A stretch of DNA of 64,000 nucleotides from an uncultured Lachnospiraceae bacterium (GTDB lineage Bacteria; Bacillota; Clostridia; Lachnospirales; Lachnospiraceae), in contig CAJUPT010000002.1 of NCBI GenBank assembly GCA_910588405.1, positions 68,102 to 132,101 of the forward strand. The letters run 5' to 3'. Position 1 is the first letter of the stretch. Each line of letters opens with the position of its first letter. The notes beneath the pieces are model-generated. The model was not told the DNA's origin. It saw only the letters and a program-made list of their open reading frames with translations, and searched no databases. The translations under genes were made by a program, and so were the position numbers. Positions 42,983-51,444 of this stretch are shown piece by piece.

Positions 42983-44071
42983 TTAAAATTTTTCACAGTA
43001 AAACCACTCCCCGTCCTTTATACCGCCATCCGGAAAATATGGTTCAAAAACCCCTGTTTGCAAAACTGGCAGGCAATCTTTTTCAAAACGATATTCTTCC
43101 GTTTGACATTCTCCCCGGCTGCATTCCTTCAGCCGGCCGGCCCGGTCACAGATCCACACCTTCCTGGCTCCGTCACGCATGGTTTTTTTGACCAGCCTTC
43201 TCACGGTCCTATCAAAATCTCCGTTCTCACAATGATGGATATAGATATAAGACTCGCCGGACAGAGGAATTTCCCTCTGCCAGATCCCATAGGACCACTC
43301 TCGCTCTCGAACCGTCAGACAGTCCTGAAGTTCTTTCTTATACGCAATTTCCACCAGCGTCAGCCCCTTTGCCGGCGCGGTCTGGGGCGCTGCCTGCCGG
43401 TCCCTCGCATCCAGAATCTCTTTTACATGAGAAGGCGGGAATGCGCCGATTCCGGCCTGAATCAACGTTCCCGCGATAATTCTTACCATATGATAAAGAA
43501 AGCCGTCTCCGCGGACACGCAGAAGGATTTCACACTCCTCTTTCAGCACTTCCAGACTGTATATCCTTCGAACCGTTTCCTCCGCCTGACTCCCGGAGGA
43601 CGCAAAACTGCAAAAATCATGTTCTCCAACCAGACAAGCTGCCGCCTCCCGCATTTTATCAGCATCCAATGGCAGAAAAACGAAATAACTGTAAAGCCTT
43701 TTCACCGGATTTTCGAACCGGTGATTCCAGATCCTGTACTCATAGGTTTTGACACAGTTGGCCTTTCTGGGATGAAAAGTCAGAGAAACCTCCTCGGAGC
43801 TCTGTATCCGGACATCCTCCGGCAGCCTGCCGTTTAAGGCATATGCCAGCTTTTCCGGCGGAATCCTGGTATCCGTATCAAACACCGCCACATTCCCCAT
43901 AGCATGAACCCCTGAATCAGTACGGCTGGCTCCGATCACCCGCACCGGCTCACCTGTCAGCTGCGTGATCGCTTCATTCAGCCTCTGTTCTATGGTAATG
44001 CCGTTTTTCTGCAGCTGCCATCCGCAGTAATCGGTTCCGTCGTAGGCTACTGTCAGTTTTATCCGTTTCAT
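42983..44071 (-). CDS. truA: tRNA pseudouridine(38-40) synthase TruA with C-terminal extension
   Basis: 362 residues; typical TruA is about 245-260. Residues 1-250 are a standard TruA: VAYDGTDYCGWQLQ, the catalytic Asp52 in GASRTDSGVHAMGN, and FLYHMVRIIAGTLIQAG. It forms pseudouridine at 38-40 of many tRNAs. Residues 252-362 (with IYIHHCENGDFDRTVRRLVK, several cysteines, and a final GEWFYCEKF) are extra and match no domain I can name. Frame and spacing to both neighbours look normal, so the extension appears real rather than a sequencing fusion. It follows ecfT after about 200 nt in which I see nothing. Confidence 0.9.
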   Translation of the reverse strand: MKRIKLTVAYDGTDYCGWQLQKNGITIEQRLNEAITQLTGEPVRVIGASRTDSGVHAMGNVAVFDTDTRIPPEKLAYALNGRLPEDVRIQSSEEVSLTFHPRKANCVKTYEYRIWNHRFENPVKRLYSYFVFLPLDADKMREAAACLVGEHDFCSFASSGSQAEETVRRIYSLEVLKEECEILLRVRGDGFLYHMVRIIAGTLIQAGIGAFPPSHVKEILDARDRQAAPQTAPAKGLTLVEIAYKKELQDCLTVREREWSYGIWQREIPLSGESYIYIHHCENGDFDRTVRRLVKKTMRDGARKVWICDRAGRLKECSRGECQTEEYRFEKDCLPVLQTGVFEPYFPDGGIKDGEWFYCEKF

Positions 44072-44270
44072 CTCTTCATCCTTCCGACACTGCTTCCGGT
44101 CTTTCCATCACTGATTGTCCCCGCCTATTTGCTAAAACCCGCAGACGGCTACAGTTAAAACCGGCAGCCTTAACAAATACTTGTCTCAGCCAGTTCTGCA
44201 GTCTGGCAGCACAGCCTGCAATTTGCCCTAATCAGATCGCTAACGACAGTCCGAAAGCTCCGCCATTCTG

Positions 44271-45068
44271 TTACAGAAACACTCTCGTAACTACAATCAG
44301 CCCCAGATAACATGTGGCAGCGCCATATGTCACGAAATCCCGCCGTTCATAATGAAGAGGCTTCATCTTCGTCCGCCCCTCCCCGCCGTGATAACACCGG
44401 GCCTCCATGGCCATGGCCAGGTCGGTAGCCCTTCGAAAAGCCGAAATAAACAGAGGCACCAGCAGCGGAATCAGATTTTTTGCCCGCCGAATCAGATTTC
44501 CCTCTTCAAAATCCGCCCCTCTGGCCATCTGTGCCTTCATAATTTTATCCGTTTCCTCCACCAGAATCGGAATAAACCGCAGGGCGATGGACATCATCAT
44601 GGCAATCTCATGAATCGGAAAATGCACCTTTCTCAAAAAACCCAGACTCTTTTCCAGTCCGTCTGTCAGCTGATTCGGCGTCGTCGTATACGTCATCATA
44701 GAAGAGCCGATAATCAAAAGAATCAAACGAATCGCCATATAAAGGGCCAGATTTAACCCCTCTTTCGTGATCTTAAAAATCCAGAAACGTACCAGAACCT
44801 CGCCCGGCGTCAGCACCAGATTAAATATCACGCTGAAAACCAAAAGAAAAATAATCGGTTTCAGCCCCCTTACGATAAAGGAAAAGGGCACATTGGAAAT
44901 CCGGATATAAAATGCCAGAAAGAACACCGCCACCAGATAGCCGGCCGGTCCTTTGGCAAAAAACAGTGAAAATACATACAGCAGCGTAACCGCAAGCTTT
45001 ACCCGCGGGTCCAATTTATGAATAGGGGAGTCCACCGGATAATACTGGCCCAAAGTTATACTTCTCAT
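44271..45068 (-). CDS. ecfT: ECF transporter transmembrane subunit EcfT
   Basis: 265 residues with about five membrane helices (MRSITLGQYYPVDSPIHKLD at the start, several Leu/Ile/Phe-rich segments). The coupling helices carry the AxxARG-type motifs (QMARGADFEEGN; AMEARCYHGG), which contact the ATPases. It is the shared energy-coupling membrane part for vitamin and metal importers; substrate-specific S subunits are elsewhere. Third gene of the ecfA1-ecfA2-ecfT set. Confidence 0.94.
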   Translation of the reverse strand: MRSITLGQYYPVDSPIHKLDPRVKLAVTLLYVFSLFFAKGPAGYLVAVFFLAFYIRISNVPFSFIVRGLKPIIFLLVFSVIFNLVLTPGEVLVRFWIFKITKEGLNLALYMAIRLILLIIGSSMMTYTTTPNQLTDGLEKSLGFLRKVHFPIHEIAMMMSIALRFIPILVEETDKIMKAQMARGADFEEGNLIRRAKNLIPLLVPLFISAFRRATDLAMAMEARCYHGGEGRTKMKPLHYERRDFVTYGAATCYLGLIVVTRVFL

Positions 45069-45139
45069 TTTTCAGTTTCCCTCCTGTTTTCCGGGCATAC
45101 ATATAATGTCAAAAACAGATAAATCGGCATACAAATCCT

Positions 45140-45988
45140 TCATTTCCCGAAAACCGTTAAAATCGATGCTTTCGCTTCCTCAATCGTGGTCGCATTCTCA
45201 TCCACGGCAAATCCTTTTTCTTTTAGCGCATGCATCAGATAAGTGACCTGAGGCGCCGCAAGGCCAATGGCCTCCAGCTCCTTATAATGGCTGAACACCT
45301 CTCTGACAGTGCCGTCAAAAGCCGCTTCGCCATGATTCATGACAATAATCCGGTCCACGTATTTCGCCACGTCCTCCATACTGTGGGACACCAACACCAC
45401 CGTGATCTGCCGTTCCTTCTGCAGATAGGCCACCTGATCCAATATATCATCCCTGCCCTTAGGGTCCAGCCCCGCCGTCGGCTCGTCCAGAATCAGCACC
45501 TCCGGCTGCATAGCCAGCACACCGGCAATCGCCACCCGGCGCTTCTCTCCCCCTGATAACTCAAAAGGGGATTTCTCATAATAGCTTTCGTGAAGCCCTA
45601 CCAGACGCAGAGACTCCTCCGCCCGGCGCTTGACCTCCTCCGGGTCGAGCCCCAGGTTTTTAGGACCAAAACAAACGTCGGTAAACACATCCACCTCAAA
45701 AAGCTGATGCTCCGGATACTGGAATACCAGGCCCACCCTGCTGCGCAGCTCCTTCATGCGAAAGTCCTCCGCATAAATATTCTGGTCGCCATACCAGATT
45801 TCCCCGGAGGTGGCCCGGATCAGCCCGTTCAAATGCTGAATCAGCGTAGATTTTCCCGAACCGGTATGGCCAATCAGGCCGATAAATTGTCCGTCGGGAA
45901 TCTCCAAATTTACATTTTTCAGCGCATGGGCCTCCATCGCCGTCCCCTGATTATAACAATAGCTCACATTTTTCAGCGTAATCGACAT
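45140..45988 (-). CDS. ecfA2: ECF transporter ATPase EcfA2
   Basis: 282 residues. ABC ATPase motifs: Walker A GHTGSGKST, Q-loop VGLVFQYPEHQLF, signature LSGGEKRRVAIAG, Walker B LILDEPTAGLDP, H-loop VLVSHSMED. It starts inside the end of ecfA1 (16-nt overlap). Forms a heterodimer with EcfA1 to energise the ECF module. Confidence 0.95.
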   Translation of the reverse strand: MSITLKNVSYCYNQGTAMEAHALKNVNLEIPDGQFIGLIGHTGSGKSTLIQHLNGLIRATSGEIWYGDQNIYAEDFRMKELRSRVGLVFQYPEHQLFEVDVFTDVCFGPKNLGLDPEEVKRRAEESLRLVGLHESYYEKSPFELSGGEKRRVAIAGVLAMQPEVLILDEPTAGLDPKGRDDILDQVAYLQKERQITVVLVSHSMEDVAKYVDRIIVMNHGEAAFDGTVREVFSHYKELEAIGLAAPQVTYLMHALKEKGFAVDENATTIEEAKASILTVFGK

Positions 45989-46824
45989 AATGCTTCCACC
46001 ATCTCTTCTATCGTTAAAATATCCTCCGGCAGCGCCAGCCCTTCCTTGCGCAATTCAAAGGCCAGTTCTGTCATCTGGGGCACGTCCAGCCGGTATTCTT
46101 TCAACCTGTCTACCTGGGAAAATACTTCCTTCGGCTTCCCCTCCATCACCACTTTCCCATCATCCATCACAATAATCCGGTCAGCGCTGATGGCCTCTTC
46201 CATATAGTGGGTGATCAAAATCACCGTGATATTCTCTTTCTCATTCAGTTCCCGCACAGTCCGGATCACTTCCTTCCGGCCGTTGGGGTCCAGCATGGCG
46301 GTAGGCTCGTCCAAGACAATGCATTTGGGCCGCATCGCCATCACGCCTGCAATGGCCACACGCTGCTTCTGCCCGCCGGACAGCCGGTTGGGAGAAAAAC
46401 TGCGGTAAGCCGTCATCCCGACGGCTTTCAGACTTTCATCCACCCGCTCCCATATCTTTCTGGTCTCCACCCCCATATTCTCAGGGCCAAATCCCACATC
46501 TTCCTCCACAATGCTGGCCACGATCTGATTATCCGGATTCTGAAATACCATACCTGCCGTCTGACGGATCTTCCAGAGTGCGCTCTCATTCTTCGTATCG
46601 TCCTCTTCCACCCAGATCGTGCCCTCCGTGGGCAGCAAAAGGGCATTCATATGCTTGGCCAGAGTAGATTTCCCTGAGCCGTTATGCCCCAAAATAGCCA
46701 CAAACTCGCCCGCTTCTATATTCACGTCTACAGCGTCGACGGCCCGGTTGACCTCTGTCACCTTGTTTTCCTCATCACGCTGAATATATTCATAAACCAG
46801 CTTTGCAGTTCTTATGATTCCCAT
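45973..46824 (-). CDS. ecfA1: ECF transporter ATPase EcfA1
   Basis: 283 residues with Walker A GHNGSGKST, Q-loop MVFQNPDNQI, signature LSGGQKQRVAIAG, Walker B IVLDEPTAMLDP and H-loop ITHYMEE. It is the first gene of the ECF module, after the terminator that ends the large ribosomal operon. Its start is preceded by AGAGGAAACG. A weak hairpin AAAAGCT/AGCTTTT (46872-46892) lies in the leader. Confidence 0.95.
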   Translation of the reverse strand: MGIIRTAKLVYEYIQRDEENKVTEVNRAVDAVDVNIEAGEFVAILGHNGSGKSTLAKHMNALLLPTEGTIWVEEDDTKNESALWKIRQTAGMVFQNPDNQIVASIVEEDVGFGPENMGVETRKIWERVDESLKAVGMTAYRSFSPNRLSGGQKQRVAIAGVMAMRPKCIVLDEPTAMLDPNGRKEVIRTVRELNEKENITVILITHYMEEAISADRIIVMDDGKVVMEGKPKEVFSQVDRLKEYRLDVPQMTELAFELRKEGLALPEDILTIEEMVEALCRLR

Positions 46825-47004
46825 CGTTTCCTCTTTACCGACGCGCTGGCCGCGTCATATAAGTAAATTTAAAAAGCTGTTTTCAAGCTTTTACTGATGT
46901 GTCAAAAACCAATATCATCTTACGCCATATCTTCGATTTATTATTTTACTGGATTATCTCTTTTTATGCAAGAAAAATATGTGTTAAATTCTCAAAAATC
47001 AAAA

Positions 47005-47040
47005 GCTGAATACCCCATGGCATTCCATGGAATACTCAGC
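47005..47040 (-). terminator. Terminator of the S10-spc-alpha ribosomal operon
   Basis: GCTGAGTATTCCATGG and CCATGGGGTATTCAGC (minus strand) form a 16-bp stem with G-T pairs around a 4-nt loop, followed by TTTTGATTTTT. It lies 33 nt after the rplQ stop and cleanly separates the large ribosomal operon from ecfA1. Confidence 0.92.
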
Positions 47041-47072
47041 CTTCTCTCATTATAAAGCAATGCAAAAACTTC

Positions 47073-47609
47073 TTATACTAATTCAATCTGCACCATCATC
47101 GCGGCGTCGCCTTTTCTCGGCCCGATCTTCACGATTCTGGTATAACCACCATGGCGGGTGGTATATTTGGGCGCGATCTCCTCGAACAGCTTCTTCGGCA
47201 TATCGACTTGCTTTGTCCCCTTCTTTCTGCCTGCAAGAGTTGTGGGAACCTCTTTTACAGGATAAAGCACTTCAAGCATCTTTCTTCTGGCATGCAGTCT
47301 GGAAGGTTTGTCTTTTTTGATCTCCTTCTGCACTTCGTCATACAGAGTCACTTTCTTACCATCCACAACCTCTTTTACTCTCTTGCCGTCTTTATCCTTG
47401 CGGGGCGTTTTTGCCGTCACGGTAACGGTCTCGTAATTATCCATCTCTTTCACGGCCATCGCGATCAGACCTTCGGCGATCTTGCGAATTTCCTTTGCCT
47501 TTGACTCAGTGGTCACGATCTTTCCATGGTATAAAAGACTGGTCACCTGACTTCTGAGCAGCGCTTTTCTCTGGTCAGATGTTCTTCCTAATTTTCTATA
47601 TCCTGCCAT
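47073..47609 (-). CDS. rplQ: 50S ribosomal protein L17
   Basis: 178 residues from the ATG at 47609; the ATG at 47621 lies in the GGAGG and is not used. The N-terminal AGYRKLGRTSDQRKALLRSQ and HGKIVTTESKAKEIR are standard. It is longer than the usual 120-130 residues, because a Lys/Asp-rich segment (about residues 67-115, containing RKDKDGKRVKEVVDGKKV) is inserted before the C-terminal RRKMLEVLYPVKEVP. This insert seems typical of some Clostridia. Last gene of the operon. Confidence 0.96.
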   Translation of the reverse strand: MAGYRKLGRTSDQRKALLRSQVTSLLYHGKIVTTESKAKEIRKIAEGLIAMAVKEMDNYETVTVTAKTPRKDKDGKRVKEVVDGKKVTLYDEVQKEIKKDKPSRLHARRKMLEVLYPVKEVPTTLAGRKKGTKQVDMPKKLFEEIAPKYTTRHGGYTRIVKIGPRKGDAAMMVQIELV

Positions 47610-47765
47610 GATTTCCTCCATTTGTGGAACACACTGCCATGCACATCGGGCTTACTGACAGGCGTCCGGCATACGGCTTACTTTAATGGTGGGCCACAGC
47701 GGCCGGCAATTTCCATAAATTCTCTCTCATAATTTAATTCAGGTATCCTGATAGGATGATCAGGA

Positions 47766-48725
47766 TCATTCCTCGCTGGGATTCAGCTCCAGACCCAGCT
47801 CCTTTAATTTCGCAAGTACTTCCTCCAGAGACTTCCGTCCCAGATTTCTGACTTTCATCATATCCTCCGAAGTTCTGTTGCACAATTCCTCCACGGTATT
47901 GATCCCGGCCCGTTTCAGACAATTGTAGGAACGCACGGACAGCTCCAGCTCGTCGATGTTCATCTCCAGTACTTTTTCTTTTTCATTATCCTCTTTCTCC
48001 ACCATAACCTCTGCGGTCTTGGCATTCTCGGAAAGATCGATAAACAGATTCAGATGCTCGCTCAGCACCTTCGCCGCAAGGCTGACCGCCTCATCCGGCG
48101 CCAGCGTGCCGTTCGTGTATACGTCGAGTGTTAATTTATCATAATCTGTGATCTGACCGACACGGGTGTTCTCAACTTTCAGATTCACACGCTCCACAGG
48201 CGTATAGATGGAATCTACTGCAATGACACCAATCGGAAGTTCTTCATCTTTATTGCGCTCCGCACTGACATAACCTCTTCCGTTTGTGATCGTAAGCTCC
48301 ATGTACAGTTTACAGTCAGGTCCGCCGCTTAAGGCGGCGATCGCCAGATCCTTATTGAGAATCTCAATATCGGAATCCACCTGAATATCGCCGGCTGTCA
48401 CAACGCCCTCGCCCTCGAACTCAATGTAAGCCACCTTGACTTCGTTGCTGTCACTGTTGTTTTTAATCGCCAGCTCCTTGATATTCAGGATAATCTCGGT
48501 CACATCTTCCTTCACGCCGGGAATCGGACTGAACTCATGCAGAACACCGTCGATCTTTACCTGGCTCACGGCTGAACCAGGCAGAGAGGACAGCATAATC
48601 CTTCTCAGGGAATTCCCAAGGGTCGTACCGTAGCCCCGCTCCAGCGGCTCCACTACAAATTTTCCATACTTTTTGTCATCTGAGATTTCAACAATCTCAA
48701 TATTAGGTTTTTCAAAATCGAACAC
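47766..48725 (-). CDS. rpoA: DNA-directed RNA polymerase subunit alpha
   Basis: 319 residues: the N-terminal dimerisation/assembly domains (about 1-230; YGTTLGNSLRRIMLSSLPG) and the C-terminal DNA-binding domain (about 250-315; LELSVRSYNCLKRAGINTVEELC and GRKSLEEVLAKLKELG). An acidic linker joins them. Located between rpsD and rplQ, as in all alpha operons. Confidence 0.98.
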   Translation of the reverse strand: MFDFEKPNIEIVEISDDKKYGKFVVEPLERGYGTTLGNSLRRIMLSSLPGSAVSQVKIDGVLHEFSPIPGVKEDVTEIILNIKELAIKNNSDSNEVKVAYIEFEGEGVVTAGDIQVDSDIEILNKDLAIAALSGGPDCKLYMELTITNGRGYVSAERNKDEELPIGVIAVDSIYTPVERVNLKVENTRVGQITDYDKLTLDVYTNGTLAPDEAVSLAAKVLSEHLNLFIDLSENAKTAEVMVEKEDNEKEKVLEMNIDELELSVRSYNCLKRAGINTVEELCNRTSEDMMKVRNLGRKSLEEVLAKLKELGLELNPSEE

Positions 48726-48811
48726 TCTATTAAGACCCTCCTTTTGAGTTATGACTGAGGGATGCCCTATGTCGCTAAGCCATACGAATCAGAAACAGAT
48801 CAACTAACCTT

Positions 48812-49405
48812 TTACTTGGAGTACAGCTCGACGATAAGCATCTCATCAACGGGTACGTCAATCACTTCTCTGGTAGGTAATTCTTTAACAGTCACCGTTA
48901 AAGCTTCTGCATTCGGATCTAACCATTCGGGAACGAGTCTTCCGCCTGTCACTTCCAGAATATCCTTATATCTCTGGGAGTCTCTGTTTTTCTCCTTCAC
49001 CTCGATCACGTCGCCTGCTTTAATCAGGTAAGAGGGAATGTTTACGCACTTTCCGTTTACCAGCACATGACGATGATCGACGATCTGTCTTGCTTCTCTT
49101 CTGGTACGGGCAAAACCGGCGCGGAACATTACGTTATCCAGCCTTCTCTCCAGGAGGATCATCAGGTTCTCGCCTACCTGGCCCTTCTGCTGTTTTGCCT
49201 TTTTATAATAATTTCTGAAGGGTTTTTCCAATACACCATAAATGAACTTTGCTTTCTGCTTCTCCCTTAACTGGAGACCATACTCGCTTACTTTTCTATT
49301 GGCTCTTCTTAATTCTCTCTTTGATTTTTTATCAATCCCTAAATACATAGGCTCAAGACCAAGAGATCTGCATCTTTTAAGAACTGGAACTCTATTTACT
49401 GCCAC
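48812..49405 (-). CDS. rpsD: 30S ribosomal protein S4
   Basis: 197 residues, starting at a GTG with AGGAGG nine nucleotides upstream. It shows the S4 core (RRLDNVMFRAGFARTRREAR and DHRHVLVNGKCVNIPSY) in the RNA-binding S4 domain. The zinc-binding N-terminal cysteines are lacking, so it is the non-zinc (C-) form. S4 starts 16S rRNA assembly, and in Escherichia it represses the alpha operon by binding ahead of rpsM. Confidence 0.97.
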   Translation of the reverse strand: MAVNRVPVLKRCRSLGLEPMYLGIDKKSKRELRRANRKVSEYGLQLREKQKAKFIYGVLEKPFRNYYKKAKQQKGQVGENLMILLERRLDNVMFRAGFARTRREARQIVDHRHVLVNGKCVNIPSYLIKAGDVIEVKEKNRDSQRYKDILEVTGGRLVPEWLDPNAEALTVTVKELPTREVIDVPVDEMLIVELYSK

Positions 49406-49423
49406 TTTTCATTTCCTCCTAAA

Positions 49424-49822
49424 TTAAACTCTTCTGCGTTTGGGCGGACGACAACCATTGTGGGGTACCGGCGTCACGTCTCTGATACTGGTAACTTCCA
49501 GACCACAGGCCTGCAGGGCGCGGATCGCGGCCTCTCTGCCTGAACCGGGTCCCTTTACCATAACGTCAACGGATTTCAAACCATGTACCAAAGCTGCTTT
49601 TGTTGCAGTTTCTGCCGCCATCTGAGCAGCATAGGGAGTAGATTTCCTTGAACCTCTAAATCCCAGACCGCCCGCACTCGCCCATGAAAGAGCATTCCCC
49701 TGAGTATCCGTCAGGGTCACGATTGTATTGTTAAAAGAAGACTGAATGTGCGCTTGTCCGCGTTCAACGTTTTTCTTAACACGCTTTTTTGTCACTTTCT
49801 TTGCTGACACTTTCTTCGCCAT
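49424..49822 (-). CDS. rpsK: 30S ribosomal protein S11
   Basis: 132 residues: GQAHIQSSFNNTIVTLTDTQGN and the C-terminal VTPVPHNGCRPPKRRRV, the conserved S11 features near the mRNA exit and Shine-Dalgarno site. The 180-nt spacer to rpsM contains a GACTGTG aaaac CACAGGTC hairpin. Confidence 0.97.
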   Translation of the reverse strand: MAKKVSAKKVTKKRVKKNVERGQAHIQSSFNNTIVTLTDTQGNALSWASAGGLGFRGSRKSTPYAAQMAAETATKAALVHGLKSVDVMVKGPGSGREAAIRALQACGLEVTSIRDVTPVPHNGCRPPKRRRV

Positions 49823-50001
49823 TTAAACTAACCTTTCCCTAGAGGGTTCCTTTCTAAATAGTAACTATCCAAATAACCATGCAGACCTGTGGTTTTCACA
49901 GTCTCCCGCATACCGTCTGCCTATCATCCTGCCGCGGATGAAAATGGGTGCCTGTGAGCCATCCGGCCATCGCCCGTAAGAACGAAATCGAAACAATCGA
50001 A

Positions 50002-50373
50002 TTATTTCTTCTTGTTCGCTACCGTCTTCTTCGGGCCCTTTCTCGTTCTTGCGTTTGTCTTGGTCTTCTGTCCGCGTACGGGAAGTCCTTTTCTGTGACG
50101 GATTCCCCTGTAGCAACCGATTTCCTGAAGCCGCTTGATATTCAGAGCGATCTCTCTTCTCAGATCACCTTCCACCAGTACGTGGTCGTTCTCTAAAGCC
50201 GTAGTGATTCTCTTAACTTCTTCGTCAGTCAGATCTCTGACGCGGGTATCAGGATTTACATTTGCTTCGGCAAGAACACGGTTTGATGTCGCACGGCCGA
50301 CGCCATAAATATAAGTCAAGCCGATTTCAACACGTTTTTCTCTTGGTAAATCAACACCTGAAATACGAGCCAT
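50002..50373 (-). CDS. rpsM: 30S ribosomal protein S13
   Basis: 123 residues, with GVDLPREKRVEIGLTYIYGV, GVGRATSNRVLAEANV and the Lys/Arg-rich tail of S13 that contacts the P-site tRNA. GGAGGTG precedes the ATG. A 312-nt spacer separates it from rpmJ and carries several hairpins (see 50420-50512). Confidence 0.97.
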   Translation of the reverse strand: MARISGVDLPREKRVEIGLTYIYGVGRATSNRVLAEANVNPDTRVRDLTDEEVKRITTALENDHVLVEGDLRREIALNIKRLQEIGCYRGIRHRKGLPVRGQKTKTNARTRKGPKKTVANKKK

Positions 50374-50419
50374 GTGTGTATTGCACCTCCATAGTAATAT
50401 TCTTTTTTATGGTATAGGG

Positions 50420-50512
50420 GTGAGCTAAGTGCTCACAGTCTCTCAGGCGTATGGATCATACGCCTTAAACGCAGAAAAACGAGCATACGCAGCCCGTCAA
50501 TTCCCATTGACG
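50420..50512 (-). promoter_or_regulatory. Hairpin cluster in the rpsM leader
   Basis: Three stems lie in the leader: GTGAGC/GCTCAC (50420-50436), GGCGTATG/CATACGCC (50446-50464) and CGTCAAT/ATTGACG (50495-50512). The whole spacer between rpmJ (50686) and rpsM (50373) is 312 nt, unusually long for this operon, and has no ORF. A feedback site for S4, or an internal start, is possible. Confidence 0.5.
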
Positions 50513-50685
50513 CCTGAAATGTTGTGCGTACACTTTCTTTTCGTGATTTTTGAATTGGAATTTCATTTTGCGTGATTCCGTCAAATTTTGCAAGAAATAA
50601 ATATATAACTCTTAATCAGCAAGAACAACTGGTCCAGGCGGTTCCTGGTAGTCCCTGCTGCAGCCGCCTTAAAAAGCTACACTTA

Positions 50686-50799
50686 TTACCCCTGTCTCTG
50701 CTTATGCTTGGGGTTCTCGCAGATCACTCTGATACTGCCTTTTCTCTTGATGATCTTACATTTCTCACAGATTGGCTTTACGGATGCTCTGACCTTCAC
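50686..50799 (-). CDS. rpmJ: 50S ribosomal protein L36
   Basis: 37 residues, starting at GTG (50799) with GGAG upstream. Reads (M)KVRASVKPICEKCKIIKRKG and then a final ICENPKHKQRQG; C11, C14, C27 and H32 are the zinc ligands, so it is the zinc-containing form. It lies between infA and rpsM as expected. Too short for automatic ORF calling but unmistakable. Confidence 0.95.
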   Translation of the reverse strand: MKVRASVKPICEKCKIIKRKGSIRVICENPKHKQRQG

Positions 50800-50944
50800 A
50801 GTAATTCACTCCTTTCCAAAAGTCTGCCATTCATTATAGCATTTTGCCAATAATAATGCAAGAGACTTTTTCCTTTTTTCCAGTTTTTCCGGTTTTTCAT
50901 AACTTTATATACCCGAGCGGCCGGTCCCCGCTCATGGAAATTAC

Positions 50945-51163
50945 CTATTTATCTCTCCAGATAATCCGCCCTTTGGACAGATCATAAGGCGAAAGTTCCA
51001 AAGTCACCTTATCGCCGGGCAGAATCCGAATATAATTCATGCGGAGCTTTCCGCTGATATGGGCTAACACCTGATGTCCGTTTTCCAGTTCCACCTGGAA
51101 CATGGCATTGGGCAGTTTTTCTACGACCCTGCCTTCGATTTCAATCACGTCGGCTTTTGACAT
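50945..51163 (-). CDS. infA: Translation initiation factor IF-1
   Basis: 72 residues, the canonical S1-like OB-fold protein: ADVIEIEGRVVEKLPNAMFQVELENGH and LPGDKVTLELSPYDLSKGRI. It blocks the 30S A site during initiation. Located just after the KOW gene, as in other Clostridia. Confidence 0.97.
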   Translation of the reverse strand: MSKADVIEIEGRVVEKLPNAMFQVELENGHQVLAHISGKLRMNYIRILPGDKVTLELSPYDLSKGRIIWRDK

Positions 51164-51166
51164 GGT

Positions 51167-51439
51167 TCATGACCTCCTGTACAACTTAATTGCATATTTG
51201 ATATCTTCATTCCGAAACGGGCCGTCTTTTAAAAGCTTCATGCTCCCTTCCCTGACCGCATCCGGATGACAGATGGGATACAGATGCATCTTTTTCTTCC
51301 GTTTGGGCTTTTCCACGGTACGCCTCTTTCCGTCGGCTATCCATACATATTCGCCCTGCTGTCCTATTATCACAAAAATATCGTCTTTATCATGGCCGGC
51401 CTTCGACCTTACCAGACTTCCTGTCTCAAAGGGCTGCAT
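51167..51439 (-). CDS. KOW-domain RNA-binding protein
   Basis: About 90 residues from the ATG at 51439, with GAGGTG upstream; a GTG three codons earlier at 51448 overlaps the map stop. The N-terminal half resembles a KOW domain (FETGSLVRSKAGHDKDDIFVI), the rest is basic (KRKKKMHLYP). Such proteins (L14E/L6E/L27E-like) are inserted between map and infA in Lachnospiraceae; their role is unknown, probably ribosome- or RNA-related. Confidence 0.85.
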   Translation of the reverse strand: MQPFETGSLVRSKAGHDKDDIFVIIGQQGEYVWIADGKRRTVEKPKRKKKMHLYPICHPDAVREGSMKLLKDGPFRNEDIKYAIKLYRRS

Positions 51440-51444
51440 GCATT

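Noticed and set aside
44072..44270. Possible gene between truA and ecfT
   Set aside because: About 200 nt without a frame, promoter or hairpin that I can support.
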